Positions 7,753 to 17,013 of a DNA stretch of 64,000 bases are shown one piece after another (the stretch's first letter is position 1; each line of letters begins with the position of its first letter). The stretch comes from Corynebacterium pseudodiphtheriticum DSM 44287. Its GTDB lineage: Bacteria > Actinomycetota > Actinomycetes > Mycobacteriales > Mycobacteriaceae. The stretch covers positions 1 through 64,000 of the forward strand of contig NZ_JIAH01000005.1 in NCBI RefSeq assembly GCF_000688415.1, read 5' to 3'. The notes beneath the pieces were generated by a model. That model was not told the DNA's origin. It saw only the letters and a list, made by a program, of their open reading frames with translations, and searched no databases. The translations under genes were made by a program, and so were the position numbers.

Positions 7753-9075
7753 ATGAGCAGCCCGGATCTTGTTGCAAAAAACGGTGATACTGACGTTGTG
7801 TCCGAATCCGATTTACGTGTGCCGCGTTCGGTAGCGGTGACGCCTGATTCCGCAGCAGAGGCAGAGGCCGCGATTGCCGATGTAGTAGCTGATCGTGATG
7901 TGCTGGGTGATGGCATTCATGTGCTCACCGCCGTGTTGTTAGTGGTTGGTGTGGTCGGTTCATTGCGTATGCCGTTGCCTGAAGCCAGCTTGAACCTCAT
8001 TTTGTACACTGCTTTTGCCGCAATCTATTTTGCCGGTTCGGTGTATCTGGATGAGAAAGAAGAAAGCGTCCAACTATTTTGGCTTTTCGGTCTCCTAGCT
8101 GTGTGGATGGCGATTATGTTCGTCACCCCAATGGGGGCCTACCTGGCGTTTACTATTTTCTTTTTGTTTCTGCGGGTGCTCGATGGGGTACGTGGGATTG
8201 TCTCCGTCATGTTTGCCACCAGCATCACGGTGATCATGCAGATTCCCTCTGGACTCACCCTGGGCGGCATCATGGGGCCGACGGTCTCTGCTATTGTTAC
8301 CGTCGCAATCTATTTCGCCTTCACGACGCTGTCCCACATCAGCCGCCAACGCGCCCAGCTGATCCATGAGTTAATGGAGACTCGTGAGCAGCTAGCGGAA
8401 TCCGAACGCGAAGCCGGAATTAATGCCGAACGCCAACGTATCGCCCACGAAATTCACGACACCCTGGCGCAGGGGTTGTCCTCCATTCAAATGTTGCTGC
8501 ACGCGGCGGACCGGGGCTTAGATCGTATCGACGCCGCGCATGAGGGCGATGAGGCAGTGGATTCGTCTCAACCGCGCCACCACATTGAACTTGCTCGCAC
8601 CGTGGCCGCTGATAACTTGCAAGAGGCCCGGGCCATGATCGCCGCGTTGCAGCCGGCCACATTGGCGGAGACTTCCTTGCAACAAGCCTTGGAACGTGTT
8701 GCGCAGAATTGGGCAGACACCAGCGAGATCGTCATTGACGTAGAGGTGGACGGTACAGCGCGGCAGCTGCCGATGAAAACCGAGGCCGCATTGTTGCGTA
8801 TCGCGCAGGGGGCAACCGGCAACGTCGTCAAGCATGCTGGGGCTAGCCGGGCGCGCATTACCCTGACTTACGACGAGGACATAGTGCGTTTGGACGTGGT
8901 GGATAATGGAGCTGGTTTTGATCTTGCCGACGTCGACAAGCGCCCTAGTGGGTTGGGGCATGTGGGCTTGGCAGCTATGCGGCAGCGGGCCGCCGAGCAA
9001 GGCGGACAGATGGAAATTGAAACCGAACCTGGGCGCGGGACCGCGGTATCGGTGACGATGCCGTGCACGGAATAG
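7753..9075 (+). CDS. NarL-type sensor histidine kinase
   Basis: The 440-residue protein has an acidic N-terminus of about 50 residues, some five to six transmembrane helices (about 55–200) with almost no extracellular domain, then a HisKA_3 dimerisation domain with the phospho-acceptor His in ERQRIAHEIHDTLAQG and a HATPase domain (NVVKHAG, DNGAGF, GLGHVGLAAMRQRA). Such membrane-buried sensors detect membrane or lipid-soluble cues. It pairs with the LuxR-type regulator 53 bp downstream. The signal cannot be deduced. Confidence 0.9.
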   Translation: MSSPDLVAKNGDTDVVSESDLRVPRSVAVTPDSAAEAEAAIADVVADRDVLGDGIHVLTAVLLVVGVVGSLRMPLPEASLNLILYTAFAAIYFAGSVYLDEKEESVQLFWLFGLLAVWMAIMFVTPMGAYLAFTIFFLFLRVLDGVRGIVSVMFATSITVIMQIPSGLTLGGIMGPTVSAIVTVAIYFAFTTLSHISRQRAQLIHELMETREQLAESEREAGINAERQRIAHEIHDTLAQGLSSIQMLLHAADRGLDRIDAAHEGDEAVDSSQPRHHIELARTVAADNLQEARAMIAALQPATLAETSLQQALERVAQNWADTSEIVIDVEVDGTARQLPMKTEAALLRIAQGATGNVVKHAGASRARITLTYDEDIVRLDVVDNGAGFDLADVDKRPSGLGHVGLAAMRQRAAEQGGQMEIETEPGRGTAVSVTMPCTE

Positions 9076-9128
9076 CCGGGGAGTAAGATAAAGCTAAGTA
9101 ACCGTCAGAAAAGGGGTAGTTGTCCACC

Positions 9129-9767
9129 ATGATCAGAGTCTTGCTGGCAGACGATCACGAGATCGTGCGCCTTGGGCTGCGCGCAATTTTGGATGATGCG
9201 GAAGACATCGAAGTTGTTGGCGAAGTTGCCACCGCCGAGGCCGCGATTTCTGCCGCGCATGCTGGTGGCATTGACGTGCTGTTGATGGATCTTCGATTTG
9301 GCGCTGGCGCAGAAGGTCACCGGGTAACGGGTGGGGCAGAAGCCACGCGCACGATTAAAACTTCAGTGCCACACCCACCAAAAGTACTGGTGGTGACGAA
9401 TTATGACACGGACGCGGACATCCTCGGCGCAATTGAGGCCGGGGCAGTGGGCTATTTGTTGAAAGATTCCCCGCCGGCGGAATTGTTGGCTGCGGTGCGT
9501 TCGGCAGCAGAAGGTGATTCTGCGCTGTCGCCGGTGGTTGCGGATCGTTTGATGACGCGCGTACGCACCCCGCGCAGCTCGTTGACCCCGCGTGAGCTAG
9601 AGGTGCTGAAGCTGGTGGCCTCGGGTTCGTCGAACCGTGACATCGGCACCGAGTTGATGTTGTCGGAAGCCACCGTGAAGTCTCACTTGGTGCACATCTA
9701 CGACAAGCTGGGTGTGCGCTCCCGGACCTCGGCGGTGGCTGCTGCCCGGGAGCAGGGAGTGCTTTAA
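9129..9767 (+). CDS. NarL/LuxR-family response regulator
   Basis: The protein has a receiver domain (acidic pair DDHE near the N-terminus, phospho-acceptor in LLMDLRFG, Lys in LLKDSPPAE) and a C-terminal LuxR helix-turn-helix (LTPRELEVLKLVASGSSNRDIGTELMLSEATVKSHL). The start ATG at 9129 is preceded by aaaaggggt at 8–18 bases; the in-frame TTG at 9120 is less likely. It is the cognate partner of the upstream kinase, and its targets are unknown. It ends 9 bp before the convergent DUF6474 gene. Confidence 0.92.
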   Translation: MIRVLLADDHEIVRLGLRAILDDAEDIEVVGEVATAEAAISAAHAGGIDVLLMDLRFGAGAEGHRVTGGAEATRTIKTSVPHPPKVLVVTNYDTDADILGAIEAGAVGYLLKDSPPAELLAAVRSAAEGDSALSPVVADRLMTRVRTPRSSLTPRELEVLKLVASGSSNRDIGTELMLSEATVKSHLVHIYDKLGVRSRTSAVAAAREQGVL

Positions 9768-9776
9768 CAGCGCGCG

Positions 9777-10412
9777 TTACCCTTCAGCGATATTGCGCTG
9801 AATATCCTCAGTGATTAAGTCAATATCGTTGCTGACGCTGCGGTGCGCGCGACGACGCTGCTGGTCGGTCATGAACTCCGCGTTGTCGACGGCTGCTTTC
9901 AGCTCGTCCAAGCGCTCGTTAATATCGCGCTTGTATCCTGGCTTCACGCTGGTGTCCTGCAGCGAATTGCGGATTCCCTGAATGCGCGCCTTCAAATCCG
10001 CACCGTGGCCGCTAAACTGCGCCATCTGTTCTGGGGTGACACCAGAGCGCTGTGCGGTTCGTTTACTGAACTGATCCTGCGCGGCAGTGATACCGCGGTA
10101 AATTAACGGCAGAGCCAGCGGCAGCAGCACGCGGGAAGCACCGGCGAAACGCTTGATGTTATCGGCGTTGAATTTGCCGGTTTGCAGCTTATCCAGCTCC
10201 ATCTTCGCCATTTTTTCCTGGTGCTTGCGTTTGGATTTCAAGCCCTTGTTTTCGTCTTTAATAATCGCGCGTTTTTGCTTTGCCAGTAGTTTTTCGCGGC
10301 GGGCGCGTGCCTTCGAATCAGCTTTGATCTCTGCTTTCGCGCGGGCCTTGGCAGCTTTAACGGCGGCTTTGGCATCGCTACGGCGCTTACGGAGTGACTT
10401 CATCAAGCCCAT
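9777..10412 (-). CDS. DUF6474-type basic protein
   Basis: The 211-residue protein has no recognised enzyme motif. The first about 110 residues are a Lys/Ala/Arg-rich, probably coiled-coil or helical segment; a short hydrophobic stretch follows (VLLPLALPLIYRG), then a soluble tail with QQRRRAHRSVSNDIDLITEDI. This fits the corynebacterial family DUF6474. The start follows aaaggtgag. The function is unknown; the shape suggests a membrane-attached, nucleic-acid or protein-binding scaffold. Confidence 0.75.
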   Translation of the reverse strand: MGLMKSLRKRRSDAKAAVKAAKARAKAEIKADSKARARREKLLAKQKRAIIKDENKGLKSKRKHQEKMAKMELDKLQTGKFNADNIKRFAGASRVLLPLALPLIYRGITAAQDQFSKRTAQRSGVTPEQMAQFSGHGADLKARIQGIRNSLQDTSVKPGYKRDINERLDELKAAVDNAEFMTDQQRRRAHRSVSNDIDLITEDIQRNIAEG

Positions 10413-10484
10413 GGTGTGCTCACCTTTGCTGAAAATTGCGTATTTTTACCAGTTGCTGATTCAACAATACCTGGTGGTCTCGAC

Positions 10485-10490
10485 TAGGCT
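10485..10490 (+). promoter_or_regulatory. Leaderless -10 box of the TM0106-type nuclease gene
   Basis: TAGGCT lies 8 bases before the GTG at 10499, with no Shine-Dalgarno. It supports the GTG as start. Confidence 0.4.
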
Positions 10491-10498
10491 GACCACCT

Positions 10499-12157
10499 GT
10501 GATCGGCTGTCGGGAATTTGTGGAAGCGCATGACCTCGTCGGCTGCCATTATCGCCTGGTGCAAGCCCGCCGTTACCCCGAGACCCCGGCGACGGAATCT
10601 TCGCAAGAACGTGCGTTGCGCAGCGCCGATGCCCGGGCAGAGGTGGCTGCCTTATTGCCGATAGCCCCCGCGCTTGGCGACGGCCGCCGCCGGAATTTCC
10701 AGCGAATAGATTTAGGTCCGCTGCCTGCTGGTGATGCTGCGGCGGTGGAATGCCGGGAGTTTGACACCTTAGAAGCCCTTGCTTGGCAGCCAGATCTGAT
10801 TACCGGCGCGGTGCTGGCGGGAACCACGGGTGATCGTGAAACCGGGGACACCGCCGGAAGCATGGGTACGCCTGGCGGGGCTGATATTCCGCACAACGGG
10901 CAGGCTGGCAACGATGGCAACACGCCTGTGGACTGGAAAGTCTCCGTCGACGCTTTGGTACGCACCGGGGACAACGCCTACCTGCCGGTGATGGTCAGCA
11001 ACCACCGCGTGGCGCGAGAAAAAACCGGTGGCGCGGTAGCTGTTCTTCCCACTCACCGCGCCGGGCTGGGCCAACCCATCACCGAGCAATTCGCCTTGCG
11101 TCAGCATTCCGTTGACGGTTACCGGTTGGGCCTGGCAGCACGAGCGCTCGATGAACTCGGGCTGGCTACCGGTCGTGGTGGTTTGATCGGGCAGGATCGT
11201 CTCCGGATTTTCCTGATGGATACCCAACGGTTCCAGCGAGGGTTGTCGAATGCGCTTGCTGCTGTGCAACCGGAGGAATTACCACAGGGGCCGCGGCGTC
11301 GAAAAGAGTGTGCGAGCTGTCGGTTTTGGGTCTATTGCGAGCACGAATTGCAGGACACCGACGATATCAGCCTGTTTTTATCCGGTGACCGGGCTGATCA
11401 TCTGCGTGAACGCGGGATCACTACCGTGGAGGCGCTGCGTCGGGCAGATCCCTCTGTGGCCGGTGATTATGCCCAATTGGCGGATGCGTGGCGGCGTGGA
11501 ATCACCTTTTTAGCCCGCAGGCCAGCACAAGAGATGCGGATACCGCGTGCCGACGTCGAGCTGGACATCGACATGGAAGCCTACCTCGACCAAGGCGCGT
11601 ACTTGTGGGGTGTGTGGGATGGCGCGAACTACCACCCGTTTGTCACCTGGGACGAGCTCGGTGGGGCGGCAGAAGCGCGTAATTTCGCGAAGTTCTGGGA
11701 ATATCTGTGCCAGCGGCGTCGGCAAGCAGAATCGGTGGGCCTTAGCTTTCGGGCATATTGCTACTCTGCGCATGGGGAAAATCATTGGATGCGCATGTCA
11801 GCGCGACGTTTTGCAGGCCAGCCAGGTATTCCGAGCATGGAAGAGGTCAGCGCGTTTATTGCCTCCGAGCAGTGGGTGGATGTGTTCCGCTATGCCAAGC
11901 AGTTTTTGGCCGATACCGCGGGCATGGGGCTGAAACAGGTGGCGGCGACGGCAGGGCATCGTTGGCCAGATGATGACGTGGATGGCGAACAGTCGGTGAA
12001 TGCGCGCCGCAAAGCCGTGGGCGATGGGCCGGAGGCAACCCGCTCCCGGGAGCAGCTTTTGGGCTATAACCAGGGCGATTGCCAGGCCACGCGGGTGGTG
12101 CGGGATTGGTTGTGCGCGGGTGCGCCGGGCGTGCCACGGATGCGGAGTGTTCGCTAG
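10499..12157 (+). CDS. TM0106-family RecB-like nuclease
   Basis: The 552-residue protein matches the TM0106-type architecture: an N-terminal segment beginning CREFVEAHDLVGC, a RecB-like PD-(D/E)XK region, a Cys motif (ECASCRFWVYCEHEL, about residues 268–282) that could hold an iron-sulfur cluster or zinc, and a C-terminal RNase H-like exonuclease domain (DVELDIDMEAYLDQGAYLWGVW ... with D-rich end GYNQGDCQATRVVRDWL). The role is probably DNA or RNA processing and is not experimentally assigned as far as I know. The stop codon overlaps that of the convergent MFS gene. Confidence 0.8.
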   Translation: MIGCREFVEAHDLVGCHYRLVQARRYPETPATESSQERALRSADARAEVAALLPIAPALGDGRRRNFQRIDLGPLPAGDAAAVECREFDTLEALAWQPDLITGAVLAGTTGDRETGDTAGSMGTPGGADIPHNGQAGNDGNTPVDWKVSVDALVRTGDNAYLPVMVSNHRVAREKTGGAVAVLPTHRAGLGQPITEQFALRQHSVDGYRLGLAARALDELGLATGRGGLIGQDRLRIFLMDTQRFQRGLSNALAAVQPEELPQGPRRRKECASCRFWVYCEHELQDTDDISLFLSGDRADHLRERGITTVEALRRADPSVAGDYAQLADAWRRGITFLARRPAQEMRIPRADVELDIDMEAYLDQGAYLWGVWDGANYHPFVTWDELGGAAEARNFAKFWEYLCQRRRQAESVGLSFRAYCYSAHGENHWMRMSARRFAGQPGIPSMEEVSAFIASEQWVDVFRYAKQFLADTAGMGLKQVAATAGHRWPDDDVDGEQSVNARRKAVGDGPEATRSREQLLGYNQGDCQATRVVRDWLCAGAPGVPRMRSVR

Positions 12158-13362
12158 TCAGCGTTAGGTGTTTCCTTGGCGTGCGCGAAAATCCCGAGCG
12201 CCAGCATCGCACCGGCCAACAGCACAAGCGTGCCGACGAAGCCCCACCACGGTAGGGCGGTAAAAACCAAGCCGGATAGCGCGCCGACGACCGACGAGCC
12301 CAGGTAGTAGCACAGCACGTACATGCTGGATGCTTCGGCGCGGTTGTGTTCTGCGATGGCGCCCACCCAGCCAGAAGCGATGGAATGGGCGGCGAAGAAG
12401 GAAGCGGTAAAAATCAGCAAGCCGGTCAGGGTCAGCCACAGCCACGGGGTGGCAGTAAGTAGCAACCCGATGATGAATGCGGTGGTGGAAAATACCAGCA
12501 CTGTGCCGCGGGAGAATCTTTCCGCCAGTACACCTGCCCGGGCAGCGGAATAAGTGCCGCTGAGGTAAGCCAAAAATGCCAGTGCGACGATGCCTGGGGA
12601 CAGCTCGAAATAGCCGATCAAGCGGAATGCCAGGAAGTTATACAAAGAAACGAACACCCCCATGGCGAGAAAAGCAATGAGAAACATGGCCGCCAGCGAT
12701 GGCGTTTTCCAGTGCGTGACCATGGATTCGTATTCGGTGCGAAACCGCAGGGCTTTCGGCTGGAAGAACTGCTGGCGCGGCAGAGTGAGCGCCACGATGA
12801 TGGCGAAGCCGAGAGCTAGGAGGGATGCACACAGGATTGCTACGCGCCAGTCGGTGACTTCCAGCAGCATTGACGGGATCAGGCGGCCGGTGAGCCCACC
12901 GACGGAATTGCCAGCGACGTAGACGCCCATGGCGCGGGCCAGGAAGCGGTGGTCGAGTTCTTCAGCCAGCCAAGCCATGGCCACCGCGGGTGTACCAGCG
13001 ATGAAAGCACCGTGTAGCAAACGCAAGGCGATGAGCTGGTGGATGGTGTGTGCGAGCGGAAGCGTCAGCCCGATAAGCGAGGCCGCGATGGCGGAGATAA
13101 TCAGCACTCGGTTGCGGCCAAAGCGTTCCGAGAGGATCGAGGCCGGAACCACGCAGATTGCCAACATTCCCGTGGCGACGGAGACTGTCAGCGCTGCGAC
13201 GGTTGGTGTGGTGTCGAAGGCGTCGACAAGCGCAGGCAGCATAGCCTGGGTGACATACAGCCCGTTGAATACGGCCAGCCCCGCTGCCAGGACCGCGACG
13301 GTGGCTAACCGGTAGTTACGTTCTCCCCGTTGTAGGCCGCGTGCGGGTACTGTTTGTGTCAT
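12154..13362 (-). CDS. MFS transporter, YnfM/YybF-like exporter
   Basis: The 402-residue inner-membrane protein shows about 12 hydrophobic helices and the MFS loop motif between helices 2 and 3 (SERFGRNRVLIISA). The sequence resembles YnfM-like drug/sugar efflux proteins; the substrate is unknown. Only 36 bp separate its start from an IS3-family remnant, so its native promoter may have been altered by the insertion. Confidence 0.88.
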   Translation of the reverse strand: MTQTVPARGLQRGERNYRLATVAVLAAGLAVFNGLYVTQAMLPALVDAFDTTPTVAALTVSVATGMLAICVVPASILSERFGRNRVLIISAIAASLIGLTLPLAHTIHQLIALRLLHGAFIAGTPAVAMAWLAEELDHRFLARAMGVYVAGNSVGGLTGRLIPSMLLEVTDWRVAILCASLLALGFAIIVALTLPRQQFFQPKALRFRTEYESMVTHWKTPSLAAMFLIAFLAMGVFVSLYNFLAFRLIGYFELSPGIVALAFLAYLSGTYSAARAGVLAERFSRGTVLVFSTTAFIIGLLLTATPWLWLTLTGLLIFTASFFAAHSIASGWVGAIAEHNRAEASSMYVLCYYLGSSVVGALSGLVFTALPWWGFVGTLVLLAGAMLALGIFAHAKETPNAD

Positions 13363-13398
13363 ATATTACATGGTGTCACGTTTTTCACTGCGCGGTTG

Positions 13399-14214
13399 AA
13401 GTGTCCCAGGTTTTGTTCCGTCTGAGTAGGTGGGAAAATCTGGACTATGTCCAAAAATTGATCAGGATGCGAAGGGCCACGTCGTTCGTTTAATTGAGGA
13501 TCGCATCCTGCCGAAAGGTCTTGTTGATAGAGGTCGAATGTAAATCGTTGCACCAAAGGTTGGTACCTCCTGACGTACGGCACGCCAGTGACTACAACGA
13601 GCCCGGGCACAAGGAATACTACGCACGAAAAACCCGAGCTCATCGCAGAGCTGGCCCCATGGCGGCGGGAAAACCACAAGTTGCGAGATACCAACGAACT
13701 GCTGAAGACTGCCTCAGGTTTTTCGCCTCGGAACCAGGCTCAAAGCCTCCGTTATGATCCAATTCATCGATAACTATCTTGATCATTTTTCTGCCTGAAT
13801 TCATCTGCGAGACGTTAAACACCCACCGTGACGGTGGGTTCATCACCTCGCGTAAATTCCGCGAATCTAAAACCCGGACTCCGACCAAGCTGTGAGTAAC
13901 AGATATTACGTATCCACGCTCCCAGCACGGGATTGTCGCTTCTACCATAACTGTCAGAGACTCCTATGACAATGTTCCAGCGGAAAACGGGAATGGCTCC
14001 GACAAAAATGAGCTGATCCATAACCGAAAATGGGATGATACTGTCGAGGAGAAAATCGCGACGTTTGAGCGGGTGCATTGGTGGAACGAGAAAAGTCGAC
14101 ACCAAAGCTTGGGATACCGCACACCGCCTGAGGACGAGGAAGAGTTTTGGTCCGGCACCCCGGGGCACAAGATGATGGAAACCTAAGCAAAAGCCGCGGA
14201 AAAACCGGCGCACT
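13399..14214 (+). mobile_element. Decayed IS3-family copy 1
   Basis: The left end (aagtgtcccaggttttgttcc at 13399) and the degenerate right end (ggaaaaaccggcgcact at 14198–14214) match the termini of copy 2 at 16966–18176. Inside are scattered remnants of orfA (a region around 13655–13740 encoding ENHKLRDTNELLKTAS) and orfB (AENGNGSDKNELIH-like and RHQSLGYRTP near 13980–14120), broken by frameshifts and stops. At about 816 bp versus 1.2 kb for copy 2 it is internally deleted. It has the same orientation as copy 2 and cannot encode an active transposase. Confidence 0.85.
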
Positions 14215-14287
14215 CCATTACCAATAGTTCGCTTGCATACCCCGTATGCAAAACCCAAATGCACCTATTCTCTTCATAAAATGCAAA

Positions 14288-15028
14288 CTACAATTTCTTT
14301 TCATTTCCGTTATTCGTATCAAGAGCTTGGAACAGTTCTTGCCTTGTTGGGGTTTCCAGGTTCTTTGTCAACATTCCATCCGACAAGACAACGGCACGCT
14401 GTGCCTGTGCTGCCACCTCTAAATCATGTGTCACCATGACGACAGCAGCGCCTTGTCGGCTGAGCTCTGCAAGTTCGTTCATGACTAAGCTCCCCGACCG
14501 AGAGTCCAACGCACCCGTCGGCTCATCGGCGAACAACACTCGAGGCTTCATGGCTGAGGCCCTGATAATCGCCACTCGTTGGCGTTGGCCACCAGAAAGT
14601 TGGGCAGGATAATAATTCTTCCGTTCGGCCAACCCAAACTTTTCAAAAAGGCTATTCAGCTCCTTTTTCGCTATTTTTTTAGATACGAATCGTAAGCCAA
14701 GCTGGACGTTTTCCATGGCTGTCATGGAATCCACCAAATTATAATCTTGAAAAACGAAGCTCGCGTTTTTACGACGAATATCGCTCCGCTGGTTTTTGGA
14801 CGCAGTCACCAAATCAACTCCACACAAAAAACTGTGCCCAGAGTCAGCTTGCACGAGTCCAGAAATGCAGTAAAGAAACGTTGATTTTCCCGATCCAGAA
14901 GGTCCAACGATTGAGATAAACTCGTTCTCAGTGACAGAAAAGTTGATCCCCCTAATGACTTGCTCTTTTTCCTTCTTATTGATTGAGAATGATTTTTTCA
15001 GTTCCTGTGTGTCAATAATCTTGTTCAT
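14288..15028 (-). CDS. ABC transporter ATP-binding protein (MacB/LolD-type)
   Basis: The 246-residue ATPase has Walker A GPSGSGKST (about 43–51), signature LSGGQRQRVAI and Walker B VLFADEPTGALD, followed by the switch His (VTHD). Proteins of this subfamily energise FtsX-type permeases that export peptides or lipoproteins or give antibiotic-peptide resistance. It is the last gene of a minus-strand operon starting 10 bp after the permease. The segment is visibly more AT-rich than its neighbours and lies between two IS3-family copies, so it was probably acquired. Confidence 0.9.
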   Translation of the reverse strand: MNKIIDTQELKKSFSINKKEKEQVIRGINFSVTENEFISIVGPSGSGKSTFLYCISGLVQADSGHSFLCGVDLVTASKNQRSDIRRKNASFVFQDYNLVDSMTAMENVQLGLRFVSKKIAKKELNSLFEKFGLAERKNYYPAQLSGGQRQRVAIIRASAMKPRVLFADEPTGALDSRSGSLVMNELAELSRQGAAVVMVTHDLEVAAQAQRAVVLSDGMLTKNLETPTRQELFQALDTNNGNEKKL

Positions 15029-15038
15029 TTTACTTTCC

Positions 15039-16409
15039 TTAATGCGAGATTGCGGTGATATCGAGCTTTCTGGATTCCTTAAATGTTGGAATCACAATAG
15101 ACACGGCAAGTAGCGAAAACCCGGCAATAAGCAGGAAATAGGTTTCATTTCCAATCCATACGGGGCTAGCGTCCGGAACCGGCCCTTGTCCAAATGCGAT
15201 ACCGATGGCTAAAGCATTAAATCCCAGAATAATCGAGGAAATCACAACAGCCGATAAGAAATAAATAATGCATTCAAATACGGAAGACCACCGAATTGAA
15301 GCTGTAGTTGCACCCAAGGTTTGCAGCAAGGCAACGTCATGTCGTCTCCACTCATTCGTAAGAGACACGGCAATCACACCAGAAAAAGCGGCGATAATGA
15401 CGGGCGCACCAAAGATCAGGATGATTTGGCTTGTTGGACTAACCTGAAGGTCCGACTCATTTGCACCCGAGACATACATAATGTTCTTGGTTTGGTTAAC
15501 CATGCCGAAGATACAGCCAACCGACGCCGCTGCCACAACCAATGGGGTAACAACAGAGGTAGACAACGTGGCTCGTCGACGAGCCGATGTTCTGGCAAGT
15601 ACCCAACTGTCCAGCCAGTTCAGTGGCAATAGTCGACCTATCAAGGTAACAACTGGTTTCACCATCACTCGGTCTGACAAGCCATAGGCGAGCAACAATC
15701 CAAGCCCTGCACCCCAATAAGAGGAGAGTAATCCGCCGAGACGCTCCATGTCATCAATTGGTGAAGTTGATGCAATACCGATATACCCAATAATGATTCC
15801 TGTTATGATGAGGCCTGAGATTATTAGTTTGACAATGCTTCGAGAAGGCGCTTGTTCAGGCATGTCCATCACGGCCTCTACAGGCTCCACCTTTTTCAGC
15901 TGGCGTGTTCCCAAAATCAATGCTAAGAACAACACAACAAAAGCTATCCCCGGCCCAAAAGTCCAAGCCCACGCAGTCAAAGGCTCTGATAGCGCAGGCA
16001 GTACTAGGAACCCTGTGTGGTCAATAATGCGCCCGAGAGCTGGCCACGATAAGAATGCTAGGGCACTTCCCATCAGAGATCCTGCTAAGGAACTAATAGT
16101 AGCTATCCCTATATATCTCGACCTCGCTTTCTGAGGAGAGGCACCGATGACCTGCCAAAGCGCTATGCGCCGAGAATCTCGTCGAATAGCTACTTTGACA
16201 ACAGACGGAAGGCACATCAGCACTGCCAAACATGTTAGGGCTATTTGAAGACCACCCATAGCTGCGAACTGTTCACCCGACTCCGCTTCAGAAGCCTGAG
16301 CGCCGACGATTATAATTCCAAGGGAAAGAGAAAGCATCCAAGAAGATACTAGAGTTAGTAACAGAACTGCTATAGAAACAGGTTTAAGGTCTCGAATTTC
16401 TTTATACAT
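15039..16409 (-). CDS. FtsX-type ABC transporter permease
   Basis: The 456-residue membrane protein has about eight to ten helices in two FtsX-like halves (RRIALWQVIGASPQKAR in the first, RHDVALLQTLGATTASIR in the second), the usual layout of MacB-type or bacitracin/lantibiotic-export permeases of actinobacteria. It works with the ATPase downstream. An M50-like protease stump lies 14 bases upstream in the same direction. Its substrate is probably a peptide; that is inferred from context only. Confidence 0.82.
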   Translation of the reverse strand: MYKEIRDLKPVSIAVLLLTLVSSWMLSLSLGIIIVGAQASEAESGEQFAAMGGLQIALTCLAVLMCLPSVVKVAIRRDSRRIALWQVIGASPQKARSRYIGIATISSLAGSLMGSALAFLSWPALGRIIDHTGFLVLPALSEPLTAWAWTFGPGIAFVVLFLALILGTRQLKKVEPVEAVMDMPEQAPSRSIVKLIISGLIITGIIIGYIGIASTSPIDDMERLGGLLSSYWGAGLGLLLAYGLSDRVMVKPVVTLIGRLLPLNWLDSWVLARTSARRRATLSTSVVTPLVVAAASVGCIFGMVNQTKNIMYVSGANESDLQVSPTSQIILIFGAPVIIAAFSGVIAVSLTNEWRRHDVALLQTLGATTASIRWSSVFECIIYFLSAVVISSIILGFNALAIGIAFGQGPVPDASPVWIGNETYFLLIAGFSLLAVSIVIPTFKESRKLDITAISH

Positions 16410-16422
16410 ACGCTATCCTCAG

Positions 16423-16644
16423 TTATTCATAAAATTTCACTATCGCATATAATGTATAGATAATATAAATAAGAATAAATAGGACGCTAGCCAGGCGTAC
16501 GCCTTTTAATGTTCCACTCATTCCTTCGGCTTTTTCTTTTATTCCCAGCATGCACAGTAACGTTTTGTAACCGTCTGAATTATAAAGCGGAAGAAAATTA
16601 ACACAGATTCCGAATGTATATAAGATAAACGTAACGGTACTCAG
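16423..16644 (-). pseudogene. C-terminal stump of an M50-like membrane protease
   Basis: The open stretch of 73 codons before the TAA at 16425–16423 encodes a hydrophobic segment, then NFLPLYNSDGYKTLL, then a polar loop and a last membrane helix (LASVLFILIYIIYTLYAI). The N-x2-P-x4-DGY pattern is the third conserved motif of site-2/M50 proteases, as found in peptide-processing membrane proteases of RiPP clusters. There is no start codon or HExxH upstream; an in-frame TAG at 16647–16645 and IS material cut the gene. The assignment is by motif only. Confidence 0.45.
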
Positions 16645-16746
16645 CTATAAGAATTCCAGTACGTTGAATAATGACGCCAAAACTAGGCAATAGTCCCAAC
16701 TGCAGTAACCGTCAGAACCGAGGATGGCTCCACAAACAACAAAGTG

Positions 16747-16878
16747 TCAGTTGTTATTTTGATCTGTCAGCTGCACTGCTTCAACCTCCAGATTAAGTTC
16801 CTGAATTATTTTCTCCACCTCCTTCCTGAATTCGCCATTTACTTGTTCTTTGAAGCCTACATCATATTTAGACCCCAT
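16747..16878 (-). CDS. Possible 43-residue peptide ORF, unknown
   Basis: Starting at the ATG at 16878 it reads MGSKYDVGFKEQVNGEFRKEV and then a Glu/Lys/Ile/Leu-rich helical stretch ending LTDQNNN at TGA 16749–16747. The composition resembles RiPP leader peptides (charged, helical, Asn-rich end), and it precedes a protease stump and an exporter. However, no ribosome-binding site precedes the ATG and the DNA is close to an IS end, so it may be a truncated or non-coding remnant. A Shine-Dalgarno-like aggaaggaggtgg lies inside the ORF, with no good start after it. Confidence 0.3.
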   Translation of the reverse strand: MGSKYDVGFKEQVNGEFRKEVEKIIQELNLEVEAVQLTDQNNN

Positions 16879-16935
16879 AGTTATTTAGACAACAAATCTG
16901 GTTCTTATTGAGACATCTACCCCGGATAGGGCTGG

Positions 16936-16965
16936 GATTGCCCAGGTTCTTTTTCGCCTGAGAGT
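16936..16965 (+). repeat. Solitary IS3-family end fragment
   Basis: The stretch gattgcccaggttctttt followed by tcgcctgag mirrors the left terminus of the adjacent IS copy (tgccccaggttttgttccg, then tttgag). It seems to be a leftover end from a third insertion or a partial duplication, abutting copy 2. Confidence 0.5.
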
Positions 16966-17013
16966 AAGTGCCCCAGGTTTTGTTCCGTTTGAGTAGATGG
17001 GAAAATCTGGAAC

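Noticed and set aside
16747-16749. TGA in the small ORF read as selenocysteine
   Set aside because: There is no SECIS-like hairpin and no sel gene in the window; a plain stop is simpler.
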